This document shows positions 44,840-54,550 of a stretch of DNA of 64,000 bases, piece by piece. The stretch is from UBA6016 sp964630205. Its GTDB lineage: Bacteria > Campylobacterota > Campylobacteria > Campylobacterales > UBA6016. Below the pieces are notes generated by a model, which saw only the letters and a program-made list of their open reading frames with translations, searched no databases and was not told the origin of the DNA. The stretch covers positions 1 to 64,000 of the forward strand of contig CAZVTM010000005.1 of the NCBI GenBank assembly GCA_964630205.1. Reading direction: 5' to 3'. The stretch's first letter is position 1, and each line of letters opens with the position of its first letter. The position numbers were made by a program, and so were the translations under genes.

Positions 44840-46666
44840 ATGTTTTTTGAGCGTGCGGACGAGGAGAAGATAAAAAAACTAGGCATCCTATCTCTCCTCG
44901 ACCTTGCCCTGCATATACCCCAAAAATACGAGGATTTCACCCTTGGCAAACCTCTAGCTGATAACGAATTTTGCGCGATAGAGTGTGAGGTGATAGGCAA
45001 ACAATGGACGCCGAAAACCCTGCAATTTGACCTGACCCTCCCATCATACGGCGGGAAACACCTAAAAGCGGTCTTTTTCTCCCCAAAAAGATATCAGCAA
45101 AACATTTTTTCAGTAGGTGAAAAGCTTTATCTTTACGGCAAAGTATCACTCTTCCCACTTCCGTCAATCATCCACCCAAAAAAAATAACCGCGATAGGTG
45201 AAATAAACAAAATCTATACGGCGGGGGCGCAAAACAAAACCTACAAACTTCTGGCCGAAAAATACATCACAAAAGAGGCTTTGACGGATGAGGGGTTAGA
45301 CGTCAAAACCGCAGAGGATATACTCTCCCTGCACTTTCCAAAAAATATATCACAGCTTTACGAAAACGGCTCTTTAAAGCCCCAGGTATTGGATAGCCTC
45401 AAAAAAGCGGAGATATTCGCCTATCTAAAACTCCTCGCCACAAAAAAAACAGAGCTTCCAGCAGAGGCTATCAAGCCCGCAAATGAAAACGAGTTTTTAA
45501 AGCAACTCCCCTTCGCCCCGACAAACGACCAAATAGCGGCTATAAAAGCTTGTAAAGAGGACATCCAAAAAAACATACAGGCAAAAAGGGTGATAGTAGG
45601 CGATGTGGGTTGCGGCAAAACTACAGTCATACTAGCTCTAGCCTTTATGAACAAGGGCGGCAAGACGGTGGTACTAGCGCCTACCTCGATACTCGCAAAC
45701 CAGATATACGAAGAGGCGGTAAAGTATCTGCCTATGCGAAGCATACTGGTCACCGGGGCAAGTCGTGCAAAAGACACTGAGATAGCGGCGGCAGATTTTA
45801 TCGTCGGGACGCACGCACTTCTTTATAAAAAACTCCCAAAATGCGAAATCCTAGTGGTGGACGAACAGCATAGATTTGGGACAAACCAAAGACACCTCAT
45901 ATCAAAGCTAGTCAGCGACGGGGCATTGCGGCCGCACTACTTCCAGTTTTCCGCCACGCCGATACCGAGAACTCAAGCTCTCATAGAGGCGACCATAGCC
46001 GACATCACAATGATAAAAGAGATGCCGATACAAAAAGATATTCAGACTCACATCATCTCAAAAGAGGGGTTCAAAGAGCTTTTTGCGCATATCAAATCAG
46101 AGGTAGAAAGGGGTTTTCAGGCGGCGGTCATCTATCCGCTAGTCGAAAAGAGCGACACCGCCTCATATATGTCTCTTGAGGAGGCGGAGGATTTTTGGCG
46201 CAAGCACTTTAAGAAGGTATTTGTCACGCACGGCAAAGACGGTGCAAAAGAAGATGTGTTCCGTGAGTTCAAAGAGGGTGGTGAACTCATCATCTCAACC
46301 ACGGTAATGGAGGTCGGTATCAGCCTCCCAAAGCTCTCTACAATAGTCATCGTAGGCGCTGAAAAACTAGGACTTGCGAGCCTACATCAGCTAAGAGGCA
46401 GAGTCGCCAGAAACACACCGAAAGGATGGTGCTATCTATATACAAAAGACGCCGCCAATGAAAGGCTAAAAAAATTTGCCGCTACAAAAAGCGGTTTTGA
46501 CATTGCGGAGCTGGATCTACAATACAGAGATTCCGGCGACCTACTTACAGGGAGGGAGCAAAGCGGGCGACAGTTTCGGTGGTTTAATATCAAAACGGAC
46601 GAAAAAATAGCGAGAGAGGCTAGAGGGCTTTTGTCGGATTTTTTAATGCGCGGGGCTGTAAAATAA
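44840..46666 (+). CDS. recG: ATP-dependent DNA helicase RecG
   Basis: 608 residues: a wedge/OB region (about 50-140), then a superfamily 2 helicase with GDVGCGKTT (Walker A), VDEQHRFGTNQR, FSATPIPRTQ, TTVMEVGISLP and QLRGRVAR. It remodels stalled forks. Shorter at the N terminus than E. coli RecG, as in Campylobacter. ATG directly after the M16 stop. Confidence 0.94.
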   Translation: MFFERADEEKIKKLGILSLLDLALHIPQKYEDFTLGKPLADNEFCAIECEVIGKQWTPKTLQFDLTLPSYGGKHLKAVFFSPKRYQQNIFSVGEKLYLYGKVSLFPLPSIIHPKKITAIGEINKIYTAGAQNKTYKLLAEKYITKEALTDEGLDVKTAEDILSLHFPKNISQLYENGSLKPQVLDSLKKAEIFAYLKLLATKKTELPAEAIKPANENEFLKQLPFAPTNDQIAAIKACKEDIQKNIQAKRVIVGDVGCGKTTVILALAFMNKGGKTVVLAPTSILANQIYEEAVKYLPMRSILVTGASRAKDTEIAAADFIVGTHALLYKKLPKCEILVVDEQHRFGTNQRHLISKLVSDGALRPHYFQFSATPIPRTQALIEATIADITMIKEMPIQKDIQTHIISKEGFKELFAHIKSEVERGFQAAVIYPLVEKSDTASYMSLEEAEDFWRKHFKKVFVTHGKDGAKEDVFREFKEGGELIISTTVMEVGISLPKLSTIVIVGAEKLGLASLHQLRGRVARNTPKGWCYLYTKDAANERLKKFAATKSGFDIAELDLQYRDSGDLLTGREQSGRQFRWFNIKTDEKIAREARGLLSDFLMRGAVK

Positions 46667-46669
46667 GGT

Positions 46670-49027
46670 ATGCTTAAAAAACTGACCTTACTTGCGCTTT
46701 TGACGCCCTTATTGTTTGCCGTAGACATCGAGGTCAAGCTCGGTAAAAGTAAAAACGATAAATACTCTGTTTTAAACTTAGAAAGTGCAGAGCCTTTTGT
46801 ATGCTTCAAAAACGAAGCCGACGAAGCGCCGAAAAATAGCTACATATGTGAGTTTTCCACCCCACCCAAAGTAGCATTCAAAGGATTTGAAAGCGAATTT
46901 TTTAACGTCAAGCCTTATGTGGACGGTAAATACAAGCTCGCCATAACCTCTAAAACAAAATCAGAAATATTTTCACAAAACTTTGACCCAAAAGGGCAAT
47001 ACGAAAAAAAAGCTGGACTTGAAAAAAGGGCGAAAAAGTTTGTCATAGTAGCCTATGAAAAAGAACTTAAATTCGTAACGCCAAAGAGAAATCCTGGGCT
47101 TAATTTTCCCGTATCTGTCGGAGGTGACCCGTATGTGTACGTCAAAACTCTAGATATCGACGGATTGCCGATAAATGATACGAACTCACTGCAAGATATA
47201 GCCGAATTCAATGCGGTCAAAAAAATGTATGAAAAAGGCGATTACAAAAGCGCTCAAACATTTGCCGAAAAAGCCCAAAAAAGCTACCCGAAATCTATAT
47301 TTTTCTCTGAGTATGAGTTAATCCGCATAAAATCGTTAGTAGCAATGGGCGGAGCCACCAATAATACCGCTGCGATAGAGCTAGGCAGAAACTGGCTCAA
47401 AAACTTTCCGGCAGATGAAAAAGCGCCTGAAGTATTACTAGCCATAATGAATGCATATGCACATAACCAAGATTTCAAAAATGCGGACTACTATTTCGAG
47501 AGGATATCAAACGACTATTCTTTTAGCGAGTTATCAAAGCAGGCCATGATAGATTACGGCGATTCCCTTAGGTTTTCAAATGGTAAAAGAGCTATTGATT
47601 TATACAAAAGAGCTCTTTTTGAAACCAAAAATATAGAAACGGCCTCGTTAGCTGCGTTTAAAGCTGCCGACACCTATCTCTCTATGGGCGACACCGATAA
47701 TGCAAAAGAATACTACGGCAAAATCCTCAAAGGCAATATGGGTTTTATAACAAAAGACCCGGAAAAAGCTTACGCATTTGCCAAAAAGCTAGCCGGAGCG
47801 TTTATATTTAGTCAGGCGATAGAGGTAGGGGAAACCACATTGCCAAAGCTAAACAAAAAAAGCGAAAGCTATGAAGCACTCCTTGGCGATTTGGGCGATT
47901 GGGCGGCCGCACTCGGCGACAGCGAAAAAGCAAAAGCCAATTATAAACGATATCTATCCGAATACCCAAAAGGGAGATTTTCCCATTTAATCGAAGCAAA
48001 ACTTGACAAACTCAATTTCGGCACAAAACAGGATATGGGAACGGAAGACCTACTAAAAATAGCCTCCAAATATCCAAAAGAGCAAGTTGGGCAAAAAGCT
48101 CTCGTAAAAGCCATGAAATCGTTAATTGCGGCCAAAAGATACGCCGATGTGCTAGATATGGAGCCAAAAACGGCCGGTCTACCTAAAGACTTGGCAAGCG
48201 AAGCAAGCGGGTACGTAATAAAGAGCGAGAAAGAGCTATTTGCGGCAAAACTATCTTCAAACGAGTGCAAAGATGCCTTATTGCTACTATCCAAAAAGAG
48301 GATAACTCCTTTGTCTAGCGAAGAGCCAAAACTGTTTGACTGTTATATGGCTGTAGGCGAGATGCAAAAAGCATATGAACTGGCGAAAAAAAATCTAGTA
48401 GTAAAAGATTTGTCCGCCAAACTCCCTTGGCTATACAAGTTTGAACAATCTGCACTAAGAAGCGGCAAAACAAGAGACGCATACGGTGCATCCAAAGACA
48501 TCATAGCGCTCTCCAAAATATACAAAACGGATGCGTATAGCCCTGTGGCTTTTGATGCGGCGGCGCTAGCCCTAGAATTTAAAGACCCGAATCTAATGGC
48601 TGACGCAATAGCCACCATAGAAGCAAAACACCCAAGAGATCCAAAAAGCATTACAGCATACAAAAACGCCGTCAGATACGCAATCAGCAGAAATGATATG
48701 CTTGCTAATCTCAAATATTCCGAAAAGCTATACAACCTCCAAAACCAGATTAAAGTTTTTGTGGAGAGCCCTTGGATAGAGTTTAACTATGCGGCGGCGC
48801 TCTCAAAAGGCGGCAACCACAAAAAAGCGGCGTCCGTACTGCAAAGCGCTTTGACGCATAAAATATCCGATAACGACAGAGCTAGAGCGTTGTTTGAGAT
48901 ATCATCCAATCACACAGCTTCAGGCGACAAAGCCGGAGCCAAAAAAGCGGTCGAAGAGTGCGTAAAAATCAAGACAGACTCCTCTTGGAGAAGGCTCTGC
49001 AAAGACTCACTTGATATCCTAAAATAG
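46670..49027 (+). CDS. pflA: PflA-like flagellar motor protein
   Basis: 785 residues: signal peptide (1-17, ending LLFA), an N-terminal beta-rich region (20-160), then many TPR/Sel1-like helical pairs to the end (for example FNAVKKMYEKGDYKSAQTF). Length and layout match PflA, the periplasmic protein of the Campylobacter/Helicobacter motor scaffold needed for flagellar rotation. Repeat-protein similarity could mislead, but the size fit is good. Three nt after recG; 3' end overlaps miaA by 9 nt. Confidence 0.72.
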   Translation: MLKKLTLLALLTPLLFAVDIEVKLGKSKNDKYSVLNLESAEPFVCFKNEADEAPKNSYICEFSTPPKVAFKGFESEFFNVKPYVDGKYKLAITSKTKSEIFSQNFDPKGQYEKKAGLEKRAKKFVIVAYEKELKFVTPKRNPGLNFPVSVGGDPYVYVKTLDIDGLPINDTNSLQDIAEFNAVKKMYEKGDYKSAQTFAEKAQKSYPKSIFFSEYELIRIKSLVAMGGATNNTAAIELGRNWLKNFPADEKAPEVLLAIMNAYAHNQDFKNADYYFERISNDYSFSELSKQAMIDYGDSLRFSNGKRAIDLYKRALFETKNIETASLAAFKAADTYLSMGDTDNAKEYYGKILKGNMGFITKDPEKAYAFAKKLAGAFIFSQAIEVGETTLPKLNKKSESYEALLGDLGDWAAALGDSEKAKANYKRYLSEYPKGRFSHLIEAKLDKLNFGTKQDMGTEDLLKIASKYPKEQVGQKALVKAMKSLIAAKRYADVLDMEPKTAGLPKDLASEASGYVIKSEKELFAAKLSSNECKDALLLLSKKRITPLSSEEPKLFDCYMAVGEMQKAYELAKKNLVVKDLSAKLPWLYKFEQSALRSGKTRDAYGASKDIIALSKIYKTDAYSPVAFDAAALALEFKDPNLMADAIATIEAKHPRDPKSITAYKNAVRYAISRNDMLANLKYSEKLYNLQNQIKVFVESPWIEFNYAAALSKGGNHKKAASVLQSALTHKISDNDRARALFEISSNHTASGDKAGAKKAVEECVKIKTDSSWRRLCKDSLDILK

Positions 49028-49912
49028 TTTTTGCAGCTCACCATATACATCGTCTTTTACCCCGCGGAATGTTGCGGATAGCTGTGTTTTATTGAATGTC
49101 GATTGTCTTTTTGCAAGTTGCGAGGTGTGGATATTTATCAGCTCTTCGCATCCCTGCCTGCTTATGTTGCCGTCAATATAGGCGAGTGTCTCTTTGAGGC
49201 CTATCGAGCCTATCGGTTTCGTATCTCTACCGTATCTAGAAGCTAGATATTCGGCCTCTTCTACTATCCCGAGCTCAAACATCTTTGCAGTCCTAAGCGC
49301 TATTCTCTCTCTCAAAATATCCCTGTCGACGATTATTTCATATACCTTTAGCCCATCGGCTACAGCTTTTTTCGGCAATGATGCAAACAGCTCGCTAGGC
49401 GGTCTTTTGAACTCGAAAAACATCTCAAGACCCCTACCTATCCGATATCTGTCAGAATTTTTTATGTTGGCAGCATAGCCCTGATCTATCGATGCAAGAT
49501 ATTTATAAGCCTCTATTGTGTTTCTAGATACCGCTTCGTTGGCTTTTTGTCTGGATACATCGGAGATTGGAGGCATGTCCGTTAGGCCGTCCATCATTGC
49601 TTTGAGATAAAAAGAGCTCCCCCCGACTATAACCAAATTTTTGCCATGCTTTAATGCTTCGGCCTTGGCTTTTTCGTACTCATCCATAAACATAGCGGCA
49701 TTAAATGCTTCATCCGGATATATCACGTCAATTCCAAAATGCCGCACACACAATAATTCATTTTTTGAAGGTTTTGCACTGGCTATATCGACCTCTTTGT
49801 AAACCGAGAGCGAGTCCAAAGAGAGTATGTATGCGCCGTACTTTTGGGCTATATTAATCGCCACTTCGCTTTTGCCTGAAGCCGTTGGCCCTATTATCGC
49901 TACTTCTATCAT
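49019..49912 (-). CDS. miaA: tRNA dimethylallyltransferase
   Basis: 297 residues. P loop IGPTASGKSEVA, LDSLSVYKEVDIASAKP, and GSSFYLKAMMDGL. It adds a dimethylallyl group to A37 of tRNAs reading U-starting codons. Convergent with pflA, divergent from mqnP. Confidence 0.93.
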   Translation of the reverse strand: MIEVAIIGPTASGKSEVAINIAQKYGAYILSLDSLSVYKEVDIASAKPSKNELLCVRHFGIDVIYPDEAFNAAMFMDEYEKAKAEALKHGKNLVIVGGSSFYLKAMMDGLTDMPPISDVSRQKANEAVSRNTIEAYKYLASIDQGYAANIKNSDRYRIGRGLEMFFEFKRPPSELFASLPKKAVADGLKVYEIIVDRDILRERIALRTAKMFELGIVEEAEYLASRYGRDTKPIGSIGLKETLAYIDGNISRQGCEELINIHTSQLAKRQSTFNKTQLSATFRGVKDDVYGELQKLF

Positions 49913-49931
49913 TTTGAAATCTTATCAAAAA

Positions 49932-49977
49932 GCCCTTTTTGGTTAAAATTGAAACCAAAAAACAAATCCAAAAGGGC
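49932..49977. repeat. Inverted repeat spanning the mqnP promoter
   Basis: GCCCTTTT (49932-49939) and AAAAGGGC (49970-49977) are perfect inverted copies, with an inner GGTT/AACC pair. A TAAAAT -10 candidate (49944-49949) lies between them, and the right arm contains the likely ribosome-binding site AAAAGGG. Confidence 0.5.
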
Positions 49978-49982
49978 CGACC

Positions 49983-50837
49983 ATTTTTACCAAGTTAAAA
50001 CACTTCTCGGAACTAGTGATGTTATCGCATACCGTATTTTCACTACCGTTTATACTTATCGCCATGATAGTTGCTTCAAAGGGCTTTCCTCCGATATATT
50101 TATTGATTTTGGGCATTATGGCTGCTTTTTTTGCCAGAACGTTTGCGATGGGGGTCAATAGATTTGCCGATAGAAAATTTGATGCAAAAAATCCCCGTAC
50201 AGCCTCAAGGCCAAGCGTAGACGGCAGGGTATCGGCTACTATGCAGCTGGTAGTAATAACGGCTTGCGCCGTCGGATTCATAGCGGTATCTTTCGCCATC
50301 AACGAGCTTGCATTTGCTCTATCTTTCGCATTTTTGCCGATTTTGGCAGCTTACTCATATTTCAAACGTTTCTCATCTGCGGCGCATCTGGTACTCGGAT
50401 TATCTCTTGCTCTAGCCCCTATAGCCGGAGAGATAGCGGTGAGCGAAAGCGTATCGGCCTGGAGTATACTACTCGCACTTGGGGTATTGTTTTGGGTAGC
50501 CGGATTTGATATTTTTTACGCCCTTCAGGATATGGAATTTGACAAGAAAGAGGGGCTGTATTCCATCCCTTCCGTTTTCGGCGAAAAAGCATCGCTCAAT
50601 TTTGCCGCTGCTTTTCATACTCTAACCGTTCTCTTTTGGTTTTTGTTTATAGGATATGCCAATTTATCCATGATATCGATGTCGGCAGTTGCCGTAGCGG
50701 CAGTGTTGCTCGGATATGAACATTTTTTGGTACGTCGTGACAGCAGCGCAATCAATAAAGCGTTTTTCACGGTTAACGGATATCTCGGAATACTATTTTT
50801 TGCCCTTGTCGGGGTGGATATTTGGATACATCAATGA
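49983..50837 (+). CDS. mqnP: UbiA-family prenyltransferase (MqnP)
   Basis: 284 residues if started at ATT 49983. Eight or so membrane helices. First aspartate motif region NRFADRKFDAKNPRTASRP (near 70), second DMEFDKKEGLYSIP (near 190). It attaches a polyprenyl chain to the naphthoate ring in menaquinone synthesis. Standard starts are GTG 50016 or ATG 50019. However, the frame upstream encodes a UbiA-like N terminus (KLKHFSELVMLSHTVFSLPF), and AAAAGGG sits 6 nt before the ATT, so a non-standard ATT start or a base error is likely. Confidence 0.85.
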   Translation: MFTKLKHFSELVMLSHTVFSLPFILIAMIVASKGFPPIYLLILGIMAAFFARTFAMGVNRFADRKFDAKNPRTASRPSVDGRVSATMQLVVITACAVGFIAVSFAINELAFALSFAFLPILAAYSYFKRFSSAAHLVLGLSLALAPIAGEIAVSESVSAWSILLALGVLFWVAGFDIFYALQDMEFDKKEGLYSIPSVFGEKASLNFAAAFHTLTVLFWFLFIGYANLSMISMSAVAVAAVLLGYEHFLVRRDSSAINKAFFTVNGYLGILFFALVGVDIWIHQ

Positions 50838-51340
50838 AATTAGTAAGAACCACAGCCACAATAAGCTACGAAGAGGCAAACGATCGCCTGGGTGAATTTG
50901 AGAGAGAGTTCGAATCTTTCAGCTCCACCGATACAAACCCGGTAGATGACTTCATCCAAAAGATGAAAGCTAAAGAGGGAAAGAATGCGCCGGACGAAAT
51001 GACTATAATGCTCATTGCGGAGCTACACAAAAAAATAGACGACCTGACAAAAATAGTAAAAGGGGAGACTGAAAGCTTTATACCCCTATCGTACAACACA
51101 CAGCTCAATTTTGCTTGGTTTGATACGATAAAACTAGACAATCTAAAACAGGGTCAGCTATACTACGCAAGGATAAATTTGCCGCTGTTTCGCTCAAGGC
51201 AAATACCTTTTTTCTTTGAAGCGACAGATAGTGAATATGCGACAATAGTCAAGATGTGGCCTAAAGATAAGGCTGATTTTGATGGATATTTGGCTTCGAA
51301 AGATAGAGAAGAGATAGCAAGGGATAAGGCTTTTAAATGA
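50834..51340 (+). CDS. Conserved hypothetical after mqnP
   Basis: 168 residues from ATG 50834 (ATGA overlap with mqnP). It is soluble: a helical N-terminal half (to about 85) and a beta-rich half with LSYNTQLNFAWF and KQGQLYYARINLPLF. The latter is loosely PilZ-like, but I see no RxxxR motif, so c-di-GMP binding is unsupported. As I recall, a similar gene follows mqnP in Campylobacter. Function unknown. Confidence 0.7.
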   Translation: MKLVRTTATISYEEANDRLGEFEREFESFSSTDTNPVDDFIQKMKAKEGKNAPDEMTIMLIAELHKKIDDLTKIVKGETESFIPLSYNTQLNFAWFDTIKLDNLKQGQLYYARINLPLFRSRQIPFFFEATDSEYATIVKMWPKDKADFDGYLASKDREEIARDKAFK

Positions 51341-51822
51341 TGGATTTAATACTTGTAGCTCTCATCAGCATAGCGGTTTTTTTCCTTTTCATATTTGTCT
51401 ATATCAGAGAGAGTGCTATAAATAAAAAGCTAAAGCTATATGAAAAAACATTCGACCTTATAAACCAAAACCTCCACAGGCTCGAAAAAGAGGTAAAAGC
51501 CAAAAGCGTCACCGCAAAAGAGGGTGGAATGTCTGTTAGTGAACTGGAGGAATTTTCGGAAGTCAGTCGGGTAATCATAGACAAATTTCACGAACTTCAA
51601 AAGGATAATCTGGAGTTCAAAGAGAGCCTCGTGGAGAAGTATCTTGATCTGGAAAACAAGATGAAGCCCCTCACCTCCGTCACACCAAGCTCTACCGGGT
51701 TAGATGAGAATAAAATAGTATCCCTATTTTCAAACGGTTTTTCAATAGAAGAGATAGCCAAACAACTTCGTATCGGCACTGGCGAAGTAGAATTCGTACT
51801 CAAACTTCACGATATAAAATAG
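51337..51822 (+). CDS. Membrane-anchored coiled-coil protein with C-terminal HTH (DUF6115-like)
   Basis: 161 residues: one membrane helix (2-24), a coiled coil (28-110), a short linker, and a terminal HTH-like unit (NGFSIEEIAKQLRIGTGEVEFVLKL). The same layout is typical of DUF6115 proteins in Campylobacterota. ATGA overlap with the preceding gene. It could link membrane and DNA, but that is inference. Confidence 0.7.
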   Translation: MMDLILVALISIAVFFLFIFVYIRESAINKKLKLYEKTFDLINQNLHRLEKEVKAKSVTAKEGGMSVSELEEFSEVSRVIIDKFHELQKDNLEFKESLVEKYLDLENKMKPLTSVTPSSTGLDENKIVSLFSNGFSIEEIAKQLRIGTGEVEFVLKLHDIK

Positions 51823-51823
51823 G

Positions 51824-53086
51824 CTACTGCGCCATTATTACATCCATTGGATTTATCAGCACGTCCTCCTTTGTTATTTCAAACGTTAGCTCCCTGTCCA
51901 CCCTGCCGACTACCGCACCTTGTTCTATCCTTTTGCCAGCCTGCACAGTCGGGGCTATTTTTGTCAGGTGGGCGTAGATTGAGTGCAGATTGCCCTCGTG
52001 CTGCACTATGACCACATTGCCCAAAGCCGCCACAGACTTGGCAAATACCACTTTCCCATCCATGATATTTTTGACCATAACATCTTGAGAGTTTGAACGA
52101 AGCGTTACCGAGTCGTTATGTATCCGTATCTTGTATATAGGATCGATATAGGGACCAAACTGTTTTACAACCTTAAAGCTCTCAAGAGGACCAGGCACTT
52201 TACGCCCGGTATATCTAGCCGACTTTGTAGCTTGATACGAAGAGCCCATCATTTTAACGTCGTCATTTAGCTGTACGTCGTCTATATTTATATCACTAGG
52301 CTGTTTTTGTGCAGCGGCAGTCTTTGGCGCAGCTTTTGGCTTGGCTTTTGCCGCCTCCGCAAGTCTTTGGCGCTTGAGTATGTTGAGCTGTTCTAGAGTA
52401 GCCCTGGCTTGTTGCTGCTCTTTTGCAAGTTTTTCAAGTCTAGCCTTGTAATTTTCGACTTGCCTTTGAATTTTGGCGATAGTCCGCACCCTCTCCTCTT
52501 TTGTTTGGGCAAGCTTTAGTTTTTTTTGTTCAAGTGCGCTCATTGAGTTTTTAATGTGTTTTATCTTTGTCTCCAGCTCGGCTATCATCCTTTGCCTTAC
52601 CATATATTCGGCTTTGAGTTTGGCGACATATCCGGATACGGCTTTAGTCAAAGTCTTTGAAAGCTGCGCCCTGACTATATCCTCTTCGCCGGAAGGCTGT
52701 GTACCTTCAAGCACAAGCGAGGCAGAAAGGTCTTTCGCCAATATCGCTATTAGCTTTTTTTCAAGTTCCGCCTTTTCATTTTCAAGCTTCTTTTTTTGCT
52801 CCTCTATTCTGCCCACTTCTACTGTTTTTTGCTGATGCTCTACTCCTAGCTTCGCAACATCCGCTTCAAGGCTTACTATTTGGGCGTCAAGACTTTTTAT
52901 CTTATTTTGCTCTTCAATAATATCTTTTGCGGCTTCGTCTATAGAGCTAGATAACTTGCTGTATTCTTTTCCTTTTTGCGCTATCTGCGACTGCATTTTT
53001 TTGATATCTTTATCTATGGCGACCGTAGACGTAGGGGCGGCAAAAGCAATAGCGCAAGCCGAAAACCAAAAAAACGTCAACCTCAA
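51824..53086 (-). CDS. EnvC-like murein hydrolase activator with degenerate LytM domain
   Basis: 420 residues: signal peptide (about 1-17), two coiled-coil blocks (20-125, 140-240), and a C-terminal M23/LytM domain (305-420). Of the zinc ligands only YAHL is recognisable. The first motif is IHNDSVTL and the last is RELTFEI instead of HLHFEI. It is therefore likely a non-catalytic activator like EnvC. The ftsX gene lies immediately upstream with a TTGA overlap, and FtsEX controls EnvC in other bacteria. TTG start. Confidence 0.87.
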   Translation of the reverse strand: MRLTFFWFSACAIAFAAPTSTVAIDKDIKKMQSQIAQKGKEYSKLSSSIDEAAKDIIEEQNKIKSLDAQIVSLEADVAKLGVEHQQKTVEVGRIEEQKKKLENEKAELEKKLIAILAKDLSASLVLEGTQPSGEEDIVRAQLSKTLTKAVSGYVAKLKAEYMVRQRMIAELETKIKHIKNSMSALEQKKLKLAQTKEERVRTIAKIQRQVENYKARLEKLAKEQQQARATLEQLNILKRQRLAEAAKAKPKAAPKTAAAQKQPSDINIDDVQLNDDVKMMGSSYQATKSARYTGRKVPGPLESFKVVKQFGPYIDPIYKIRIHNDSVTLRSNSQDVMVKNIMDGKVVFAKSVAALGNVVIVQHEGNLHSIYAHLTKIAPTVQAGKRIEQGAVVGRVDRELTFEITKEDVLINPMDVIMAQ

Positions 53087-53895
53087 CTATCAAGCCTTCT
53101 AAAAGCAATCATTGAAACGGCAAAAAGCGATACGCCAAGCGATAGTCCACCGAGGTGCAAAATGCTCTCTTGTATATTAAAAGATATGTTGCCGTCAAGC
53201 CCTATGCTTTTTAGATACAAAGCTGTTTCCGGCGATATCGATAGGAAGTAAAAACCCCCAACGGTAATCGCAACCGCAAAGAAAGAGTCCACTATTGCCA
53301 TCTTGATAAGAACTACGCTCCTCATCCATACGGGAGCACCGAATATCGCCATTATCTGCATCCTAGAGATATGTTCAAACCTCCACACCTCCATAGATTT
53401 CACAAAAAGAAGGATATTAAACACTAATACTATTGCCAAATATGCAACAACCCCCGATTTAAAAGCATCCAAAAGATTTGATATAGAATTTTGAGTTCTG
53501 GCAAAACTTTCGACTTTAATAACGCCGTGAAGCGATTTGATGGAATGGGTAATAGATTTTAGCTCTTCTTTTGTCGGATAAGTCTTTAACTTTATCCTAT
53601 AAAAAGAGGGGAGCGAGGTCTGAAGTTGTTGGTATACTTCAGGAGCGAGGTCGTTACTAAAACCGGCAAAAAAAGGCTTTGCATCTATCTCCTCGGCGCT
53701 TGCAACAAGATATGAGCTTTTTTTGAAGCTGTGCTCCTCTATTTTTTGCGCCGATACGGCTACTATCGAATATTCATTTGCAAGCTTTTTCTCATACGAG
53801 ACGGTAAGCTCGCCTATCGTAATGTAAAGCTGATAGCTAAAAAGCAAAGCTACCAAGGAAAATATCAGCGTTATATGGCTTTTAAGGTATTTCAT
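53083..53895 (-). CDS. ftsX: FtsX-like division permease
   Basis: 270 residues from ATG 53895. One membrane helix near the start (about 5-27), a periplasmic loop (30-150), and three helices at the end (about 160-265), with RMQIMAIFGAPVWMR between. This is the FtsX layout. It works with FtsE to pass ATP-driven changes to the periplasmic activator encoded next. Overlaps ftsE by 14 nt. Confidence 0.85.
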   Translation of the reverse strand: MKYLKSHITLIFSLVALLFSYQLYITIGELTVSYEKKLANEYSIVAVSAQKIEEHSFKKSSYLVASAEEIDAKPFFAGFSNDLAPEVYQQLQTSLPSFYRIKLKTYPTKEELKSITHSIKSLHGVIKVESFARTQNSISNLLDAFKSGVVAYLAIVLVFNILLFVKSMEVWRFEHISRMQIMAIFGAPVWMRSVVLIKMAIVDSFFAVAITVGGFYFLSISPETALYLKSIGLDGNISFNIQESILHLGGLSLGVSLFAVSMIAFRRLDS

Positions 53896-54550
53896 GGATA
53901 GTTCCATTTTCGATATGAAGGGTTTTATACGGAAGCTCAAATCGACTAGGTATATGGTGCGTAGCTATCAATACGGTTATTCCGCAAGAGTGTGCAGTCT
54001 TTAGAAGCTCCATAACAACCTCCGATGAATACTCATCTAGGTTTCCAGTAGGCTCGTCGGCTACTATTATAAGCGGACTATGGACAAGCGCTCTGGCCAC
54101 CGCCGCCCTTTGCTGCTCACCACCCGATAGCTCATCCGGGTAATCTTCGGCTTTATGTGTAAGCTTGACGTGACTAAGTAGCTTTGAGGTCTGCTGCTCA
54201 CATATGTCAGCACCGTATCCGGCTATGATAAGCGGAAGCATCACGTTTTTTTTGATATTCCACTCCTCTATCAGCTTGTAGTCTTGAAACACGAGTCCCA
54301 TTTTGCGCCTGAGATTTGTCAGTTTGCCGCTGCCGGCTCTGAGCATATTGACTCCCGCAACCTCAAGCACACCGCTTCTAGGCCTAATGCCGCCGTATAA
54401 TGACTTGATAAGCGTGGTTTTACCGCTGCCACTTGGGCCGGTCAAAAATACGAATTCACCTTTGCCGATTGAGAAGTTGCCGTTGTTTATGACGGATTCT
54501 TGCTTTTTGTAGCCAAGTACCAGATTTTGCGCGTTAACTATTTTTTCCAT
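53882..54550 (-). CDS. ftsE: FtsE-like ATPase
   Basis: 222-residue ABC ATPase: Walker A TGPSGSGKTTLI, Q loop VFQDYKLIEEWN, signature LSGGEQQRAAVARA, Walker B IIVADEPTGNLD, switch His in IATHH. LolD-type ATPases are similar, but the FtsX neighbour decides. Overlaps trmB by 17 nt. Confidence 0.88.
   Translation of the reverse strand: MEKIVNAQNLVLGYKKQESVINNGNFSIGKGEFVFLTGPSGSGKTTLIKSLYGGIRPRSGVLEVAGVNMLRAGSGKLTNLRRKMGLVFQDYKLIEEWNIKKNVMLPLIIAGYGADICEQQTSKLLSHVKLTHKAEDYPDELSGGEQQRAAVARALVHSPLIIVADEPTGNLDEYSSEVVMELLKTAHSCGITVLIATHHIPSRFELPYKTLHIENGTIHEIP

Noticed and set aside
50834..51340. PilZ c-di-GMP receptor
   Set aside because: The beta-rich half is suggestive, but the RxxxR and D/NxSxxG motifs are not present.
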